Positions 25,801 through 35,001 of a DNA stretch of 64,000 bases are shown here, piece by piece. Source of the DNA: Albifimbria verrucaria (lineage: Eukaryota > Ascomycota > Sordariomycetes > Hypocreales > Stachybotryaceae); NCBI GenBank assembly GCA_020081605.1, contig JAHREC010000045.1:62001-126000 (forward strand), in the 5' to 3' direction. A program made the translations under genes and the position numbers. The notes under the pieces were generated by a model. It searched no databases and was not told where the DNA came from. It saw only the letters and a program-made list of their open reading frames with translations. Positions within the stretch are counted from its first letter, which is position 1. Every line of letters starts with the position of its first letter.

Positions 25801-27005
25801 ATTGGAAACCGAAGAGATGAGGACCCGTGCTTCAGTTTCCTCGACCATCACCCGAAGTCGTTGCTCCGGCAAAGAAGTGTCAAGTAAGACAAAAGCTGCT
25901 CCTGCCTTCAACAGTGCGATTATAGCCACAGTTGTCCACATGGACTTTTCGAAACACAGGGGCACAAAAGTATCGGGCTCCACGCCAGCCGAGATGAGTC
26001 GTCCGGTCAACTTCTCCGCAAGGCGGTCGAGTTCGGCATAAGTCGTTTCACCATCCCACGCACTCACTGCTAGAGCGTTTGGTGTTGATTCGCTTTGTTT
26101 CGAGATCAATTCATGGACAAAGCCATCATTACTTTTGGTACCTTTGCATTCCACCTCCATACCGCCTCGAGGTCATGTTGAGTAAAGCTCGTTATGCATG
26201 ATATCTTTTCATCGACAGAGACCATATGAAATGCTCGCACGACACAATCTGTCTGACGCAGTAGGTTTTGCATCATCCAAGGACTTACTACTCCCGAGTC
26301 GAAATGGGCAGTAATAAAGGTTTGATCGGTATGGATGGATATTTTCAACACCAAAGCATATACCTGGAGGACTTCCTTGGGTAACTCATGCTTTTGATCA
26401 GCTTCTTCACCCTCGTAGTTTGATATATCAAGCAAAGTCTGGAACATGCAAGCCCGCTGCGTGTCCGCGTTCATTCTGGCAATTTGTTCAAGTCCGACTC
26501 CCTCAAATGGCTTCATTTTCACCCGTTGCTGTCGAATGTTTCCAAGATATTCGGATACTTTATCATCTTCGGCGACCTTAATTCGAATTGGGACTACTCC
26601 CATTGCCCGGTTTGCCTGCTTTTCTCGCGATACAGGTTCTTGGTTCCTGTTAACAGTGGCTCCAAAGACCACATCTGTTGAATTGGTGGTTCTTGCAATT
26701 ACGAGAGCCCAGGCGGCTTGGATAATTTCGGGCATTGGGACTGCCGGATGTTTATTTTCATGACAATTAATAGCCTGGCTTAGGCTTTTGTCAATAAATG
26801 GCAATTTTCCAACTTGGAGACTTGGAAATGTAACGGATTCAAAGTCACGTAGAGTCGTTTGCCATTTCTCCATAGCCTTTTGAACAGATTGAACAGTTGG
26901 GAATACATTGTTAGCCAACATCCCTAGGCCGTTATTGGCATAGGAAATGTTTTCGTCCTGTTCGTTGTTCGGTTCGGGGACAGAAGAACTAGTTCCGTCA
27001 ACCAT
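1..27005 (-). CDS. Multimodular N-methylating non-ribosomal peptide synthetase (partial, C-terminus beyond left edge)
   Basis: This is one giant assembly-line enzyme of roughly 9,000 residues within the window, read right to left. Its order is partial C-A-T, then five C-A-M-T modules, then C and the first part of an A domain. It activates amino acids as adenylates, loads them on phosphopantetheine carriers, N-methylates five of them with S-adenosylmethionine and joins them. Repeated A3 motifs (TSGSTGxPKG), LEIGxGSG methyltransferase motifs, LGGNSI carrier motifs and HHxxxDGW condensation motifs are all legible. About 28 frame breaks split it into many open frames, but almost all sit on short homopolymer runs and protein homology continues across each, so it is annotated as one gene. 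The start is uncertain: an ATG at 27005 is in frame with the partial C domain, while an upstream ATG at 27100 is in another frame. The overall architecture resembles cyclosporin synthetase, but the methylation pattern differs. Confidence 0.93.
1850..6345 (-). other. NRPS module 6: C-A-M-T (last methylating module in view)
   Basis: The condensation domain runs about 6330-5110 with [14 protein letters not shown] and HHIISDGW near 5945. The adenylation domain spans about 5080-3700 with [10 protein letters not shown] near 4490. Its pocket reads D-A-W-V-C-G-V-C-Y-K by eye, with two cysteines, unlike the preceding modules. The N-methyltransferase (about 3590-2470) has LEIGTGSGM near 3375, and NANGKIDR is near 2215. 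The carrier LGGNSITAM serine is near 2030. Frame breaks near 5724, 5633, 5345, 5159, 4640 and 2447 all lie on runs of three to five identical bases. It is the fifth N-methylating module in a row. Confidence 0.88.
6345..10880 (-). other. NRPS module 5: C-A-M-T
   Basis: The condensation domain (about 10860-9600) has [14 protein letters not shown] and HHIISDGW near 10440. The adenylation domain (about 9480-8170) has [10 protein letters not shown] near 8985. Its pocket reads D-V-W-F-Y-A-A-V-I-K by eye, distinct from the other methylating modules by Val at the second position and two alanines in the pocket. The N-methyltransferase (about 8050-6930) has LEIGTGSGM near 7845, and NQNGKVDR follows near 6690. 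The carrier LGGNSIAAM serine is near 6500. Frame breaks at 9276-9279 (four T on the plus strand) and near 6837 (two T) each resolve with one added base. The substrate is not assigned; a smaller side chain than in modules 2-4 is an inference from the pocket. Confidence 0.88.
10880..15345 (-). other. NRPS module 4: C-A-M-T
   Basis: The condensation domain runs about 15320-14090 with [10 protein letters not shown] and HHIISDGW. The adenylation domain runs about 14000-12640, with [10 protein letters not shown] near 13460. Its pocket reads D-A-W-V-Y-G-V-V-S-K by eye, suggesting a small or branched aliphatic residue. The N-methyltransferase lies about 12530-11420 with LEIGTGSGM near 12330, and the carrier LGGNSIAAM serine is near 10990. 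The break near 14454-14458 is a five-A run and that near 12099 is a short G run. The break near 13115-13125 does not resolve with one base; it needs two more bases or one fewer, and it sits just after the YVGGE motif. That site is the one to re-examine if this module is suspected to be damaged. Confidence 0.86.
15345..19840 (-). other. NRPS module 3: C-A-M-T, with atypical methyltransferase motif I
   Basis: The condensation domain spans about 19800-18500, with HHIISDGW near 19409. The adenylation domain spans about 18430-17150, with [10 protein letters not shown] near 17945. Its pocket reads D-G-W-I-I-G-A-V-F-K by eye, consistent with valine- or isoleucine-type residues. The inserted N-methyltransferase has LEIGPGSGM near 16820, where the other four modules have Thr or Ser in place of Pro. 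The YRYAAVVH block near 16270 marks its C-terminal end. The A10 motif (NDNGKVDR) is near 15645 and the carrier LGGNSIGAM serine near 15469. Frame breaks occur near 19693, 18429, 18184, 16759, 16589 and 16520. Most are homopolymers, which favours an intact module. Confidence 0.88.
19840..24290 (-). other. NRPS module 2: C-A-M-T
   Basis: The condensation domain starts with [14 protein letters not shown] near 24260 and has HHIVSDGW near 23880. The adenylation domain begins near 23000. Its pocket reads D-A-W-I-Y-G-G-T-F-K by eye, which suggests a branched aliphatic residue. After the A8 motif ([11 protein letters not shown], near 21680) an N-methyltransferase is inserted, with LEIGSGSGM near 21300, and it ends near 20400. 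The A10 part (NANGKIDR) is near 20155. The carrier serine is near 19955, just beyond a five-C run at 19958-19962, where the frame shifts in the middle of the LGGNSI motif. Further breaks lie near 24012, 23958, 23097, 22659, 22572, 22341, 21172 and 20445. Confidence 0.88.
24290..27005 (-). other. NRPS module 1: truncated C, A, T (no methyltransferase)
   Basis: The protein opens with only the C-terminal half of a condensation domain (about 27000-26180). The HHxxxDG catalytic motif is absent, as in N-terminal remnants of several fungal synthetases that start a chain. The adenylation domain runs about 26120-24640, with [10 protein letters not shown] near 25690 and the A10 motif TGKTDRRRL near 24660. 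The carrier has LGGDSIAAM with its serine near 24450. The binding-pocket residues read by eye are D-M-C-L-I-A-I-P-I-K. The Asp is retained, so an amino acid, not a hydroxy acid, is expected; I cannot assign which. No epimerase follows. This module should supply the first residue. A likely A-run deletion near 26133 separates the C remnant from the A domain. Confidence 0.88.
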
Positions 27006-30000
27006 CTTACCTGGGCCCAAGATCGTACTGTCAGGGCAACATAAATGACCACCTCGATCCAGGTTCTTTTTTCAATTTGGTCAGTATTTTCAGCGGCCAT
27101 GTTTGGTTACCTCTCTGGTTTTGTTCTGCTTGCTTATAGCTTTCACTATATGCTGTCAAATCATAATGGTCGCCCAGGGAACGCTTGATGATTCACTGAC
27201 GTACCGTAGTATACCCACAATTTATTGGGTGGGAAACTTCGACCTATAGAACGTCCTGTATTTTTGAGGGAGGATTTCTATAATTCCTCGTTACTACATA
27301 TATACATCCCGATATGCTTACTCCAAAAAGAATCCGTCTGTTTCCGTGGTGCTTAGCCCTGCCGATCCGATGCGTTTTCTGCAGGTGACAGGAATGTGAC
27401 ATTGAGAAACTAGGAGCTGAGTCACCTGAGCCAATTGAAAGACTGTTGCGAGAACACGGAATAGAGAAATTACTTTGCCAGCCGCTCAAAAGCCACTAGT
27501 TTCTAGCTTTACGAACACGGAATGACTATTTTTCTACGTCATGGGCTTATGAACCCCGGAAAACTTGTCAAATTTAACACAGTCGGTGAGGACATAGTAG
27601 CTAGGCACGGCAGAGGTGTCTTACGTACCTCACCGCTTAGCCATGTCTTGCGGTACACGTGAAACTTTTATAATGTATTCACCGAGCGAACTTCGAGAGG
27701 TGACAAGCACTGCCCGTACCTTCAAGTTGTTGACGTTATCTGAAAGAAACATCTCGCTAGTAAACGCATCTATACAGACTCCGGGCTGGCTTGAATGGGT
27801 GGTAAAACAATTTTCTCGTTGTTTTTCTGTTTGATTATATGTTCCTATAGGAAGAGATGGCAAGAGTATACCATAGTTAAGAAGGTTCATGCTATATCAG
27901 GACCCATCCTCGCGGAGCCTGCCACAAGCAATGTTTCGTCTTCGTTCAAGTATGTTGACAGCGTGCTAGCAATTTCTGCCATTAGTCACGCTGAACTGAT
28001 ATTACTGGTAAAAACAGATATCTATCGTAAGTGCGGCGTTCGAACATAAGCGAGGTAATGTCCCCACGATTGCTCGTCATACAGCTATATGGTATTGGGC
28101 TCACCTGAGAGTACCCGATACGCAAGTCAATTCAAAAGAACTCGATACTAATATCAAAAATTTCAGCTACAACGTTGGCCAATGAAGGCAAGTTTCGGGT
28201 TTCATCACCCGTAACTCATTGCCTCAAATGGAAGTCATCCGTTGGCATGAGTCAAATACGGCGTCGGGCCTACTAAGTAACTTTTTGCGCGTCTATTAGA
28301 ATATTTGGTTTGCAAAGAGGCTTTTATCTTCAATCTACCCCTTATACTGAAGCGGGGTCATCTTGCAACAAAGGCAAACTCTTTGCGTAATCAAGAGGGC
28401 AAGCGAGCTGGTGTCGTTCTGCTACCATGGGTGGATATGCTCGCCTATTCTATCTGTCAGAGACAAAATTATTCATAATTCAAACATGTTTTATACGTTT
28501 TCCGGTTTCTTATGTGTGCTATCTTATCATGAACTCGCTTTAAACTAAGAGTAGACTCTATTTGAGTATCGGCAAACACGTGCTTCGATGTAAGCACTCG
28601 CATAATACGCACTAGTTGTTTTCTCAAGAATCTGTCACCAGTTTCGATAATTTGAACGCAATTGTAACGTTAATATTGTGCTCTCTTACGAAGGAGTGCC
28701 TCTTGGGCCCCAGTCAGACGCGACAAGTCGCTCGCCCGCATCTGTCCTCAGATTGACGGCTACCTTCAAACATGAACAAAAGTGAAACTAAAACCATCTT
28801 AGCTACAGGATTGGGCATTTGCAGGCCGACCGAATACATGATGCGACGTGGGGAGGGGGCGTAGACAAGCGTAATATCGATAGAGAAATAACTACAAGGT
28901 TCAACTCCGGACATACCGCCATATTCAGGACCTTTTGTGCAAGCCCAATGGCTCGGCTTCTCCTTGCTTCACCCTACAGGTCTGTTTCGGTGTTCATTTC
29001 GCCCGGCGACAGTGAGTGCATAAGAGCGAGGTCCATTTTGAGATGTCTTGTGTAACATTCTATACTTCCCAAAGCTGTAACCCAACCTCTTCCTAACTTC
29101 CAGTACCCGGGTCTGAAGCGGAAGGGCTTGGAAAACCAACAATACTCAGAGGAATGAGGAGATCCACAGGGCTCTATGCTGTAATAACGTGGAATATCAT
29201 GGTGGGTGATCTGCTACGGATGTTGATTGGCAGTTCTCATTTTGACTATTTATATGGGACATTTATAGGTACGCCTGCACTGCAACGTTACGCAAATAGA
29301 CCATGGAAGCCTGCTGAGCGCACCGTTGGGAACCCGATAATAACACGGACAGCGCACTGCGTCATCGTGTCGTATGCTGATCCATTTGAATGCCTGCCGG
29401 GTTAGGCTGTACTAGTTTCAATAATTGAACTGAAACCCGGTTTTATGTTCCCGTACTTAGCGGTATCGTAGGTAAACACTGACCGATCTTATGACTTAGC
29501 CAGTCGTGCAATGATTGTGAGGCATGTTACACCCAGCTTACAAGCCATTATCTCTCTGCTCGAACGGCATATCGGTCAGTCTATTGGCTTGGCCACTTGA
29601 GTCAAATGCCCGTCACAATAATATAAGATGTGGGTTGGGCAGCGGCATCATTATATGGCCTCTGGGTCGTTGGAGCTGATGCATATGAAAACTTACGCGC
29701 CCTGCAGTTCCGATACAACGGTTTCACTGACATGCACTTCATTCGGACCGAGGCTGGACTTGATTCCTCAGTCAGTGGCTTTGATCATAAGAATCTGCCT
29801 GGTGTAATATGCGTGCACTCATTTGCTTACTCAGAGTCGGTTATAGCTTTAGCACGGTTTTTAGAGCCAAATACCCTGAAGTTATATTGATTGCCACAAG
29901 TGGAGAGTCAGGTATAGGTAGCACGATGCAATATTGAATTAGACATCAATTGACTTATTTTCAATCTCTCATTAACTCGATGTGTTGGGAGGGGAGAGTT

Positions 30001-30787
30001 GCATTGAATTCTACTTTTTAATCCCCACCTGCTCTGTAGATGACCTTTCGATAGGTTAGCCGTAAGAAAACCTGTAGTTTCTGACATCTTTAAAAGCAAG
30101 TTATTACTTTCTTGGTTTTGTCTTGATTCTAAAATGAATCAGATCGAAGCTGCCTTTTCCACCATCTCATGAATTGATTGAGTAATATCGCAGCTCAAAT
30201 CTGGTGTCGTCGCTCCTCAGCTTCTCGAAATTCACCATGCAACCTGTGATGCTTTAAGCAAGCAAACATGCAATAGGCTGCTCCAACATAAAACAAGTAA
30301 GAATCAGTTTTCTTCGTAGGCGTCGTATAAATGAGTAACCGTGGGAAAGTCTGAGTTGGGATATTTCATAACGTAAAAGCGTGTGTAACTGTCTGCGGTG
30401 ATGCTTTGATAAAGAAAAAGGTAGTATTAGTAACTCTTTGTTACGATCCCAGCGAAACGCCACAACTAAGCGGGAGAGGATACAAACACAGATCCCGTGT
30501 TTTTAACCAAAACAGGGCCCCACCCGTGAAAATTACGTAAGCTCAGGGTGTCTCTGGGGTAGTTGTTAACGACATCTACAGCTATAAATCTCCCCATAAA
30601 CTTGAAAACAATTAATATTAATAAGAAATTATTTAAATTCAGGGTGGGTATAAATGAATTAAATAACACTGAGTCTAAAATCCCTATAAAGAAATAATTA
30701 TTAATAGCCTGCCGATATTTCTATTACGATTAGGTTATTATTCCTAGCATATTCAAGAATAGATCTTATAGTCTTCTCATCCTTTAA
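27006..30787 (+). other. Gene-poor interval upstream of the NRPS
   Basis: About 3.8 kb with only short, unconvincing open frames on both strands. The right end (about 30480-30780) becomes AT-rich. The part just above 27005 must contain the NRPS promoter, but I see no recognisable operator. I found no terminal inverted repeats or transposase fragments by eye, though decayed repeats would be hard to see. Confidence 0.5.
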
Positions 30788-32491
30788 CTACATATCTTGG
30801 CCCAAATTTACATGAATAGAGTGGATATTGGTGTATGCCTCTAACCCTGCCTCGCCTAATTCTCGGCCGATACCACTTTGCTTCACTCCACCAAATGGAA
30901 TTCGGACGTCTGAGTCTTGACTGCTGTTTATCCATACCATACCGGCTTCGATAGCTGGCCCCACCCTTTACGCGCGTTGAATATCCTTTGTGAATATTGA
31001 CGCCCCAAGGCCGTATGTTGTATCATTAGCCCGTCGAATCGCCTCTTCCTCGTCAATGAAGCTGGATATCACAACAACTGGGCCGAAGATCTCTTCGCGA
31101 TATATTCTCATATTGTCTTGCACATTGGTGAACACAGTCGGCTGAATAAAGAAGCCCTTACCGCTCTTACTCACATGTGGAGAGCCACCCAGAGTCAAAG
31201 TTGCGCCTTCCGACTTGCCGCTCTTGATCAAAGACAAGACCTGTTCATACTGTGCTTTGGAAACCTGCGGTCCCTGGTACGTGGTTTTCTGCCACTGATC
31301 TCCGACAATGGAAACAGACTTAACATGGTTGACGAACATAGGAACAAACCTATCGTACACCTCTTTCTGAACTAGAATGCGCGATGTAGCGGTACATATT
31401 TGTCCTTGATTACTCATTACACCGTAGTGCGCCCACTGGAATAGAAAATACTGTTAGATAGTCGAAGGCGGAATTGTTCATGTAAAGGAGATCAATGAGT
31501 TTACGAACCTTGACAGCCTGCTCCACGTCTGCATCGTCGAACACAATTAAAGGTGACTTCCCCGTCTCCAGGGTGATGTTTTTCAAAGTCTCGGCTGCTA
31601 GTTTCATGATGACTCTCGCTGTGACAGTTGAGCCAGTAAAGGCAATCTTGTCGACATCTGGATGGCGAACCAGGGCGGAGCCAGCAACCGCCCCATAACC
31701 ACTGATTATATTGACGACTCCTGCGGGAAACCCGGTATCCTTTATCAGCTGGGCCAACAACAACACACTCAGGGGTGTTTGCTCCGCAGATTTAAGGACA
31801 ACCGTATTTCCGCAAGCAAGAGCTGGGCCTAGTTTCCAGCCCGCCATTCCTGAGTTGGAAGGAAAGTCAGTTGTTCATGGTGCCATAAACAATATTTGAG
31901 AAGGGTAGTACTCACCCAGAGGGTAATTCCATGGGATGATCTGGCCAACTACCCCTACTGGCTGGCGGATAGTGAAGCCAAACTTGGTCTTTGTGGCATG
32001 TATGGTTTGACCAAACTTCTTATCCGCCCACCCACCGTAGTAGCGTAGCGTGCTGACGATGTCTTCAACATCGTCACTCATAGCTGACACATAAGTCTTC
32101 CCATTATTCCAGGCATCGATAGTGGCAAAGACTTCTTTACGCTCCTCGATCAAATCTGCAAGGCGCGATAGTAACCACCCTCTTTCCTGTGCAGAGACAG
32201 AATTCCACGTGGTCTTGAGCGCACTTTTAGCAGCCCTCACAGCAGAGTCGACGTCATCAACGGACGCTGCATGTACCGTAGCAATTTCCTTCTCAGTCCT
32301 ATTGAGCGATTAACACACAATGGTTAGCTCCGATCCCAACGGATTACAAAGTAAAGACACTTACGCTGGGTCGACGGTTGTAATTGTCGACCCCCACTTG
32401 CAGCTACAAACTCATTGTTGATGAACAAACCCAGAGGCTGATTCCACTTGATGCCGTTTGGGGCTATTAATTCCGTATATAGATCACTCAT
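30788..32491 (-). CDS. Aldehyde dehydrogenase (NAD(P)-dependent), with in-frame stop
   Basis: An aldehyde dehydrogenase superfamily enzyme that oxidises an aldehyde to a carboxylate with NAD(P)+, probably cytosolic. Readable family features in order are IPWNYPLG (coenzyme-binding loop), [12 protein letters not shown], the general-base Glu in ITLETGKSP, the catalytic Cys in NQGQIC (near 31400) and EEIFGPVV near 31090. Three short introns fit: 32299-32364, 31850-31915 and about 31441-31509. A five-C run (plus strand) at 32391-32395 breaks the frame in exon 1. Separately, a TAA at 30968-30970 lies in frame. The family's conserved C-terminus ([16 protein letters not shown]) continues in the same frame after it to a stop at 30788-30790. 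The stop would remove about 60 residues including part of the oligomerisation tail. It lies between the NRPS and the regulator, so a cluster role in precursor oxidation is plausible but inferred. Confidence 0.85.
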
Positions 32492-33105
32492 CTTGTCTCA
32501 GAAGCAGGCCGTACGACAACTACAACCAGAAAATCCTATTGACAATGCTATCAAGATCAACAAGAAACGAGACAGAGTAGGAAGTTCCAGGCAACGAGCG
32601 TGATAAGTAGTCTTTTCTGAAAGGGTAGACCATAATCCCACCCAGAGGGCCCCGACCTGCTGATACGCTTCATGCACAGTATGAGTTAATGCCATAACTA
32701 GGATGACAGGTCATTCGCGAAAAACTCCCATTAACAGAGACTCGCCATAATGTTCACACACAACACACAAGATTTCGCCGTCGGAGATATTCTCCCCTCG
32801 CTTGCAGGGTTCCACTCACATCTCCACTCAAGAACGTCACCAATCACCCTTTCCAACCAGAGCACGAACCACGATGCCCCAAGCTAATGTCCATCCGTGT
32901 GGTGATGGTGGATGCCGACGTTGCGCGCTAATTTCTTAGATTCACCTTTCTCTGTCTGGTGTGGGGCGTGAAGACAATTTCTTCACTTGGGAAACACCTG
33001 CAGCCTCGACCAAGAGCTCAGGTTGGGGACCTCAGCCAATGGCTGCAACATAGTAAACATTCCTCATGTCCTGTCCACCAGTGAATGTTAGTCCTCGTCT
33101 TGGCC
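32492..33105. promoter_or_regulatory. Divergent intergenic region between aldehyde dehydrogenase and Zn2Cys6 gene
   Basis: About 610 bases separate the start of the minus-strand aldehyde dehydrogenase from the plus-strand Zn2Cys6 exon, so promoters of both must lie here. No defined operator is recognised. No convincing gene is seen on either strand. Confidence 0.4.
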
Positions 33106-33431
33106 ATGGAATCATCAACCGTACCTTCTAAACGACCAGCCACGACAAATCGTGCATGCGATCAATGCTTTCGCATGGTACGTCCCTAGTAGCCCTGACT
33201 ACTCCCAACTTTCACAATTGATGGCACCTCTCTCTGTTCTTACGTATGCAAGAATCGCCTGACCATTTTGCTGGTATCTTTCTGCAGAAGACGCAGTGTG
33301 ACCTCGATGTTATATGCGGGAGATGTAAACGACTTGGGTTGCCCTGCACAGTCGAGAGGCCCATCCGCATCCGTGGTCGGCCTAGAAAGGTTTCCGTAAG
33401 TCATTCTACTGGGAAACGAGCTGGAGGCTAG
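33106..33431 (+). CDS. Zn(II)2Cys6 DNA-binding domain (exons 1-2); short protein or N-terminus of a fusion
   Basis: Exon 1 (33106-33177) and exon 2 (from 33288) join across a GT-AG intron to give a perfect fungal binuclear zinc cluster. The six cysteines are spaced C-x2-C-x6-C-x5-C-x2-C-x6-C, followed by a basic RIRGRPRK tail like that of AflR-type regulators. Such domains bind DNA in the nucleus and regulate secondary-metabolite clusters. Read without further splicing, the protein ends at 33431 after about 70 residues, with no middle homology region. If the GTAAGT at 33396 is used with the AG at 33486-33487, the frame continues directly into the FAD oxidoreductase downstream. Either a truncated regulator or an unusual fusion is possible; the sequence alone does not decide. 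Confidence 0.75.
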
Positions 33432-33439
33432 TATTTTCT

Positions 33440-35001
33440 GTGTTATCTGGGCAATGCTTATCTAATGACATGACTATGCATGTACAGGAACAGTCGTCCA
33501 GACCTGGCACAACCTCTGGCCCGATATTGCCCGCCACTGCCACCGATGTAGCTATCATTGGGTCTGGCATTACCGGCACAAGTGTATCATACAATCTATT
33601 GAAGAACCTCGGGTCGGGTCTCGCTGTCACCGTTTTAGAGGCCCGAACACTATGCTCCGGTGCAACAGGACGGAATGGTGGGAATCTACTCAGCTATGGC
33701 CCTGTATTGTACTCTTCCTTCAAGGAGGCAGTAGGGGAAGAAATGGCCTTGAAGATATTGGACTACCTAGACCAAACCGTTGCAGCAACTAAGGAAGTCG
33801 TAGAGAAACATGCGCGAGATGAGTCACAAGTTCGAGAAGTCACCCGAATCCACGCCTGGACAGATGCAGACGAATTTAAAAAGGTCAAAGAAGGCTTGCT
33901 AGAGTTCCACAAGCTAAGACCCGAGTCGAAGAAAACACACATCATCGTGGATGGCGAGCAGGAAATGAAGGTTAGTCATACAATGGTTGCCTCAAGCCCG
34001 GTTTTTTCTCTCTTTCTTTTTTCTCTTTTTTTTTTTTTGGCTGCACCCACGGCAATTTGATGATAAAGCTGGTCAACCCACACAAGCTGCTGATACCTTA
34101 TAATAAAGGAACATGGCCTACACGGAGTCATTGGTGCCATCAAGTACCCGGCAAACGCTTTGTGGCCGTACAGATTTATTACTAAAATCTGGGAGATCCT
34201 TCTTGACGAATTTCCTTCTCAGATTTCGTTGGAGACTAATACTCCAGCTACTCAAGTATTGTACGAGCCCGAAAGCTCTACTAGCCATCCTTACCTTTTA
34301 GAAACTCCCCGAGGCATCATTCGCGCCCGTCACGTTGTGTAATGCACCAATGGATATTCCGGTCATATCCTTCCAAAGCTGCGTGGCATTATCTGGCCAT
34401 GTCGCGAAACCGTGACAGTGAGGGACCTTGGGAAGTACTCGGCTCATATACGTGGAGATAAAGAGTCGTGGTCTATAGTCCAAAAGGGCACTGTGGATGA
34501 CGATTCTAAGACCATGGAATCAACCCTTTTATACATCCAACAGAATGCGCAATCGGGATATTGGTTTATCGGCGGTGGACTGAACAATCTAGAAGAAACC
34601 CTGAGCGCTGATGACCGTGATGTTGATTTGAAATCCGCGGACTATCTCGACCGTCGACTTCGTGAATTTCTGGGCGCGAATGACACCGAGGACAAAATGA
34701 TCAGCTCCTGGACTGGTGTACAAGGGATGACGAGTGACCATACACCGCTTGTTGGACGGCTGCCGGAAGCCCTTACTGGTCGCAAAGGAGAGAATGAATG
34801 GATAGCAGCGGGATATAATGGGGCGGCATGTGCATATGCTGGTTGGCCGGCCTGTCAGTGGCAAAGATGATGACGGAGGATGGAGCAGTACCCAACTGGT
34901 TTCCGGAAACAATGCTTCTCACGAAAGAACGATTAGCACTCACCCTGAGCGTCGAAGTTGCTCTGACACAAGCGGATTCCTATCCACCTGGGCGATATTA
35001 A
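33440..35001 (+). CDS. FAD-dependent oxidoreductase (DAO family), with in-frame stop
   Basis: A glycine/D-amino-acid oxidase-type flavoprotein. The N-terminus has the dinucleotide-binding motif VAIIGSGITGTS (about 33545-33580), followed by SGATGRNGG. The C-terminal part has the second FAD-contact block with GVQGMTSDHTPLVG and GYNGGGM. Such enzymes oxidise C-N bonds of amines or amino acids. An intron spans 33971-34108. A T-rich tract (34010-34040) lies inside it. A TAA at 34340-34342 interrupts the frame between HVV and CTNGYSGH, where relatives usually have His or Tyr. A four-G run at 34820-34823 shifts the frame near the C-terminus; with it bridged the protein ends at 35001. A start at 33440 is possible for a stand-alone gene; alternatively it is exon 3 of a Zn2Cys6 fusion beginning at 33488. 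Confidence 0.8.

Noticed and set aside
1..27005. Cyclosporin synthetase itself
   Set aside because: Five consecutive methylating modules and a different C subtype at module 7 do not match the known order (four methylating modules, then unmethylated module 6). No alanine racemase or intact PKS is present in the window.
1..27005. The NRPS as a decayed pseudogene or RIP-mutated gene
   Set aside because: Catalytic motifs are intact in all visible modules. The breaks are single-base deletions in runs, not stop-generating C-to-T changes.
27006..30787. A transposon in the gene-poor interval
   Set aside because: No transposase domain, terminal repeats or target duplication could be seen by eye.
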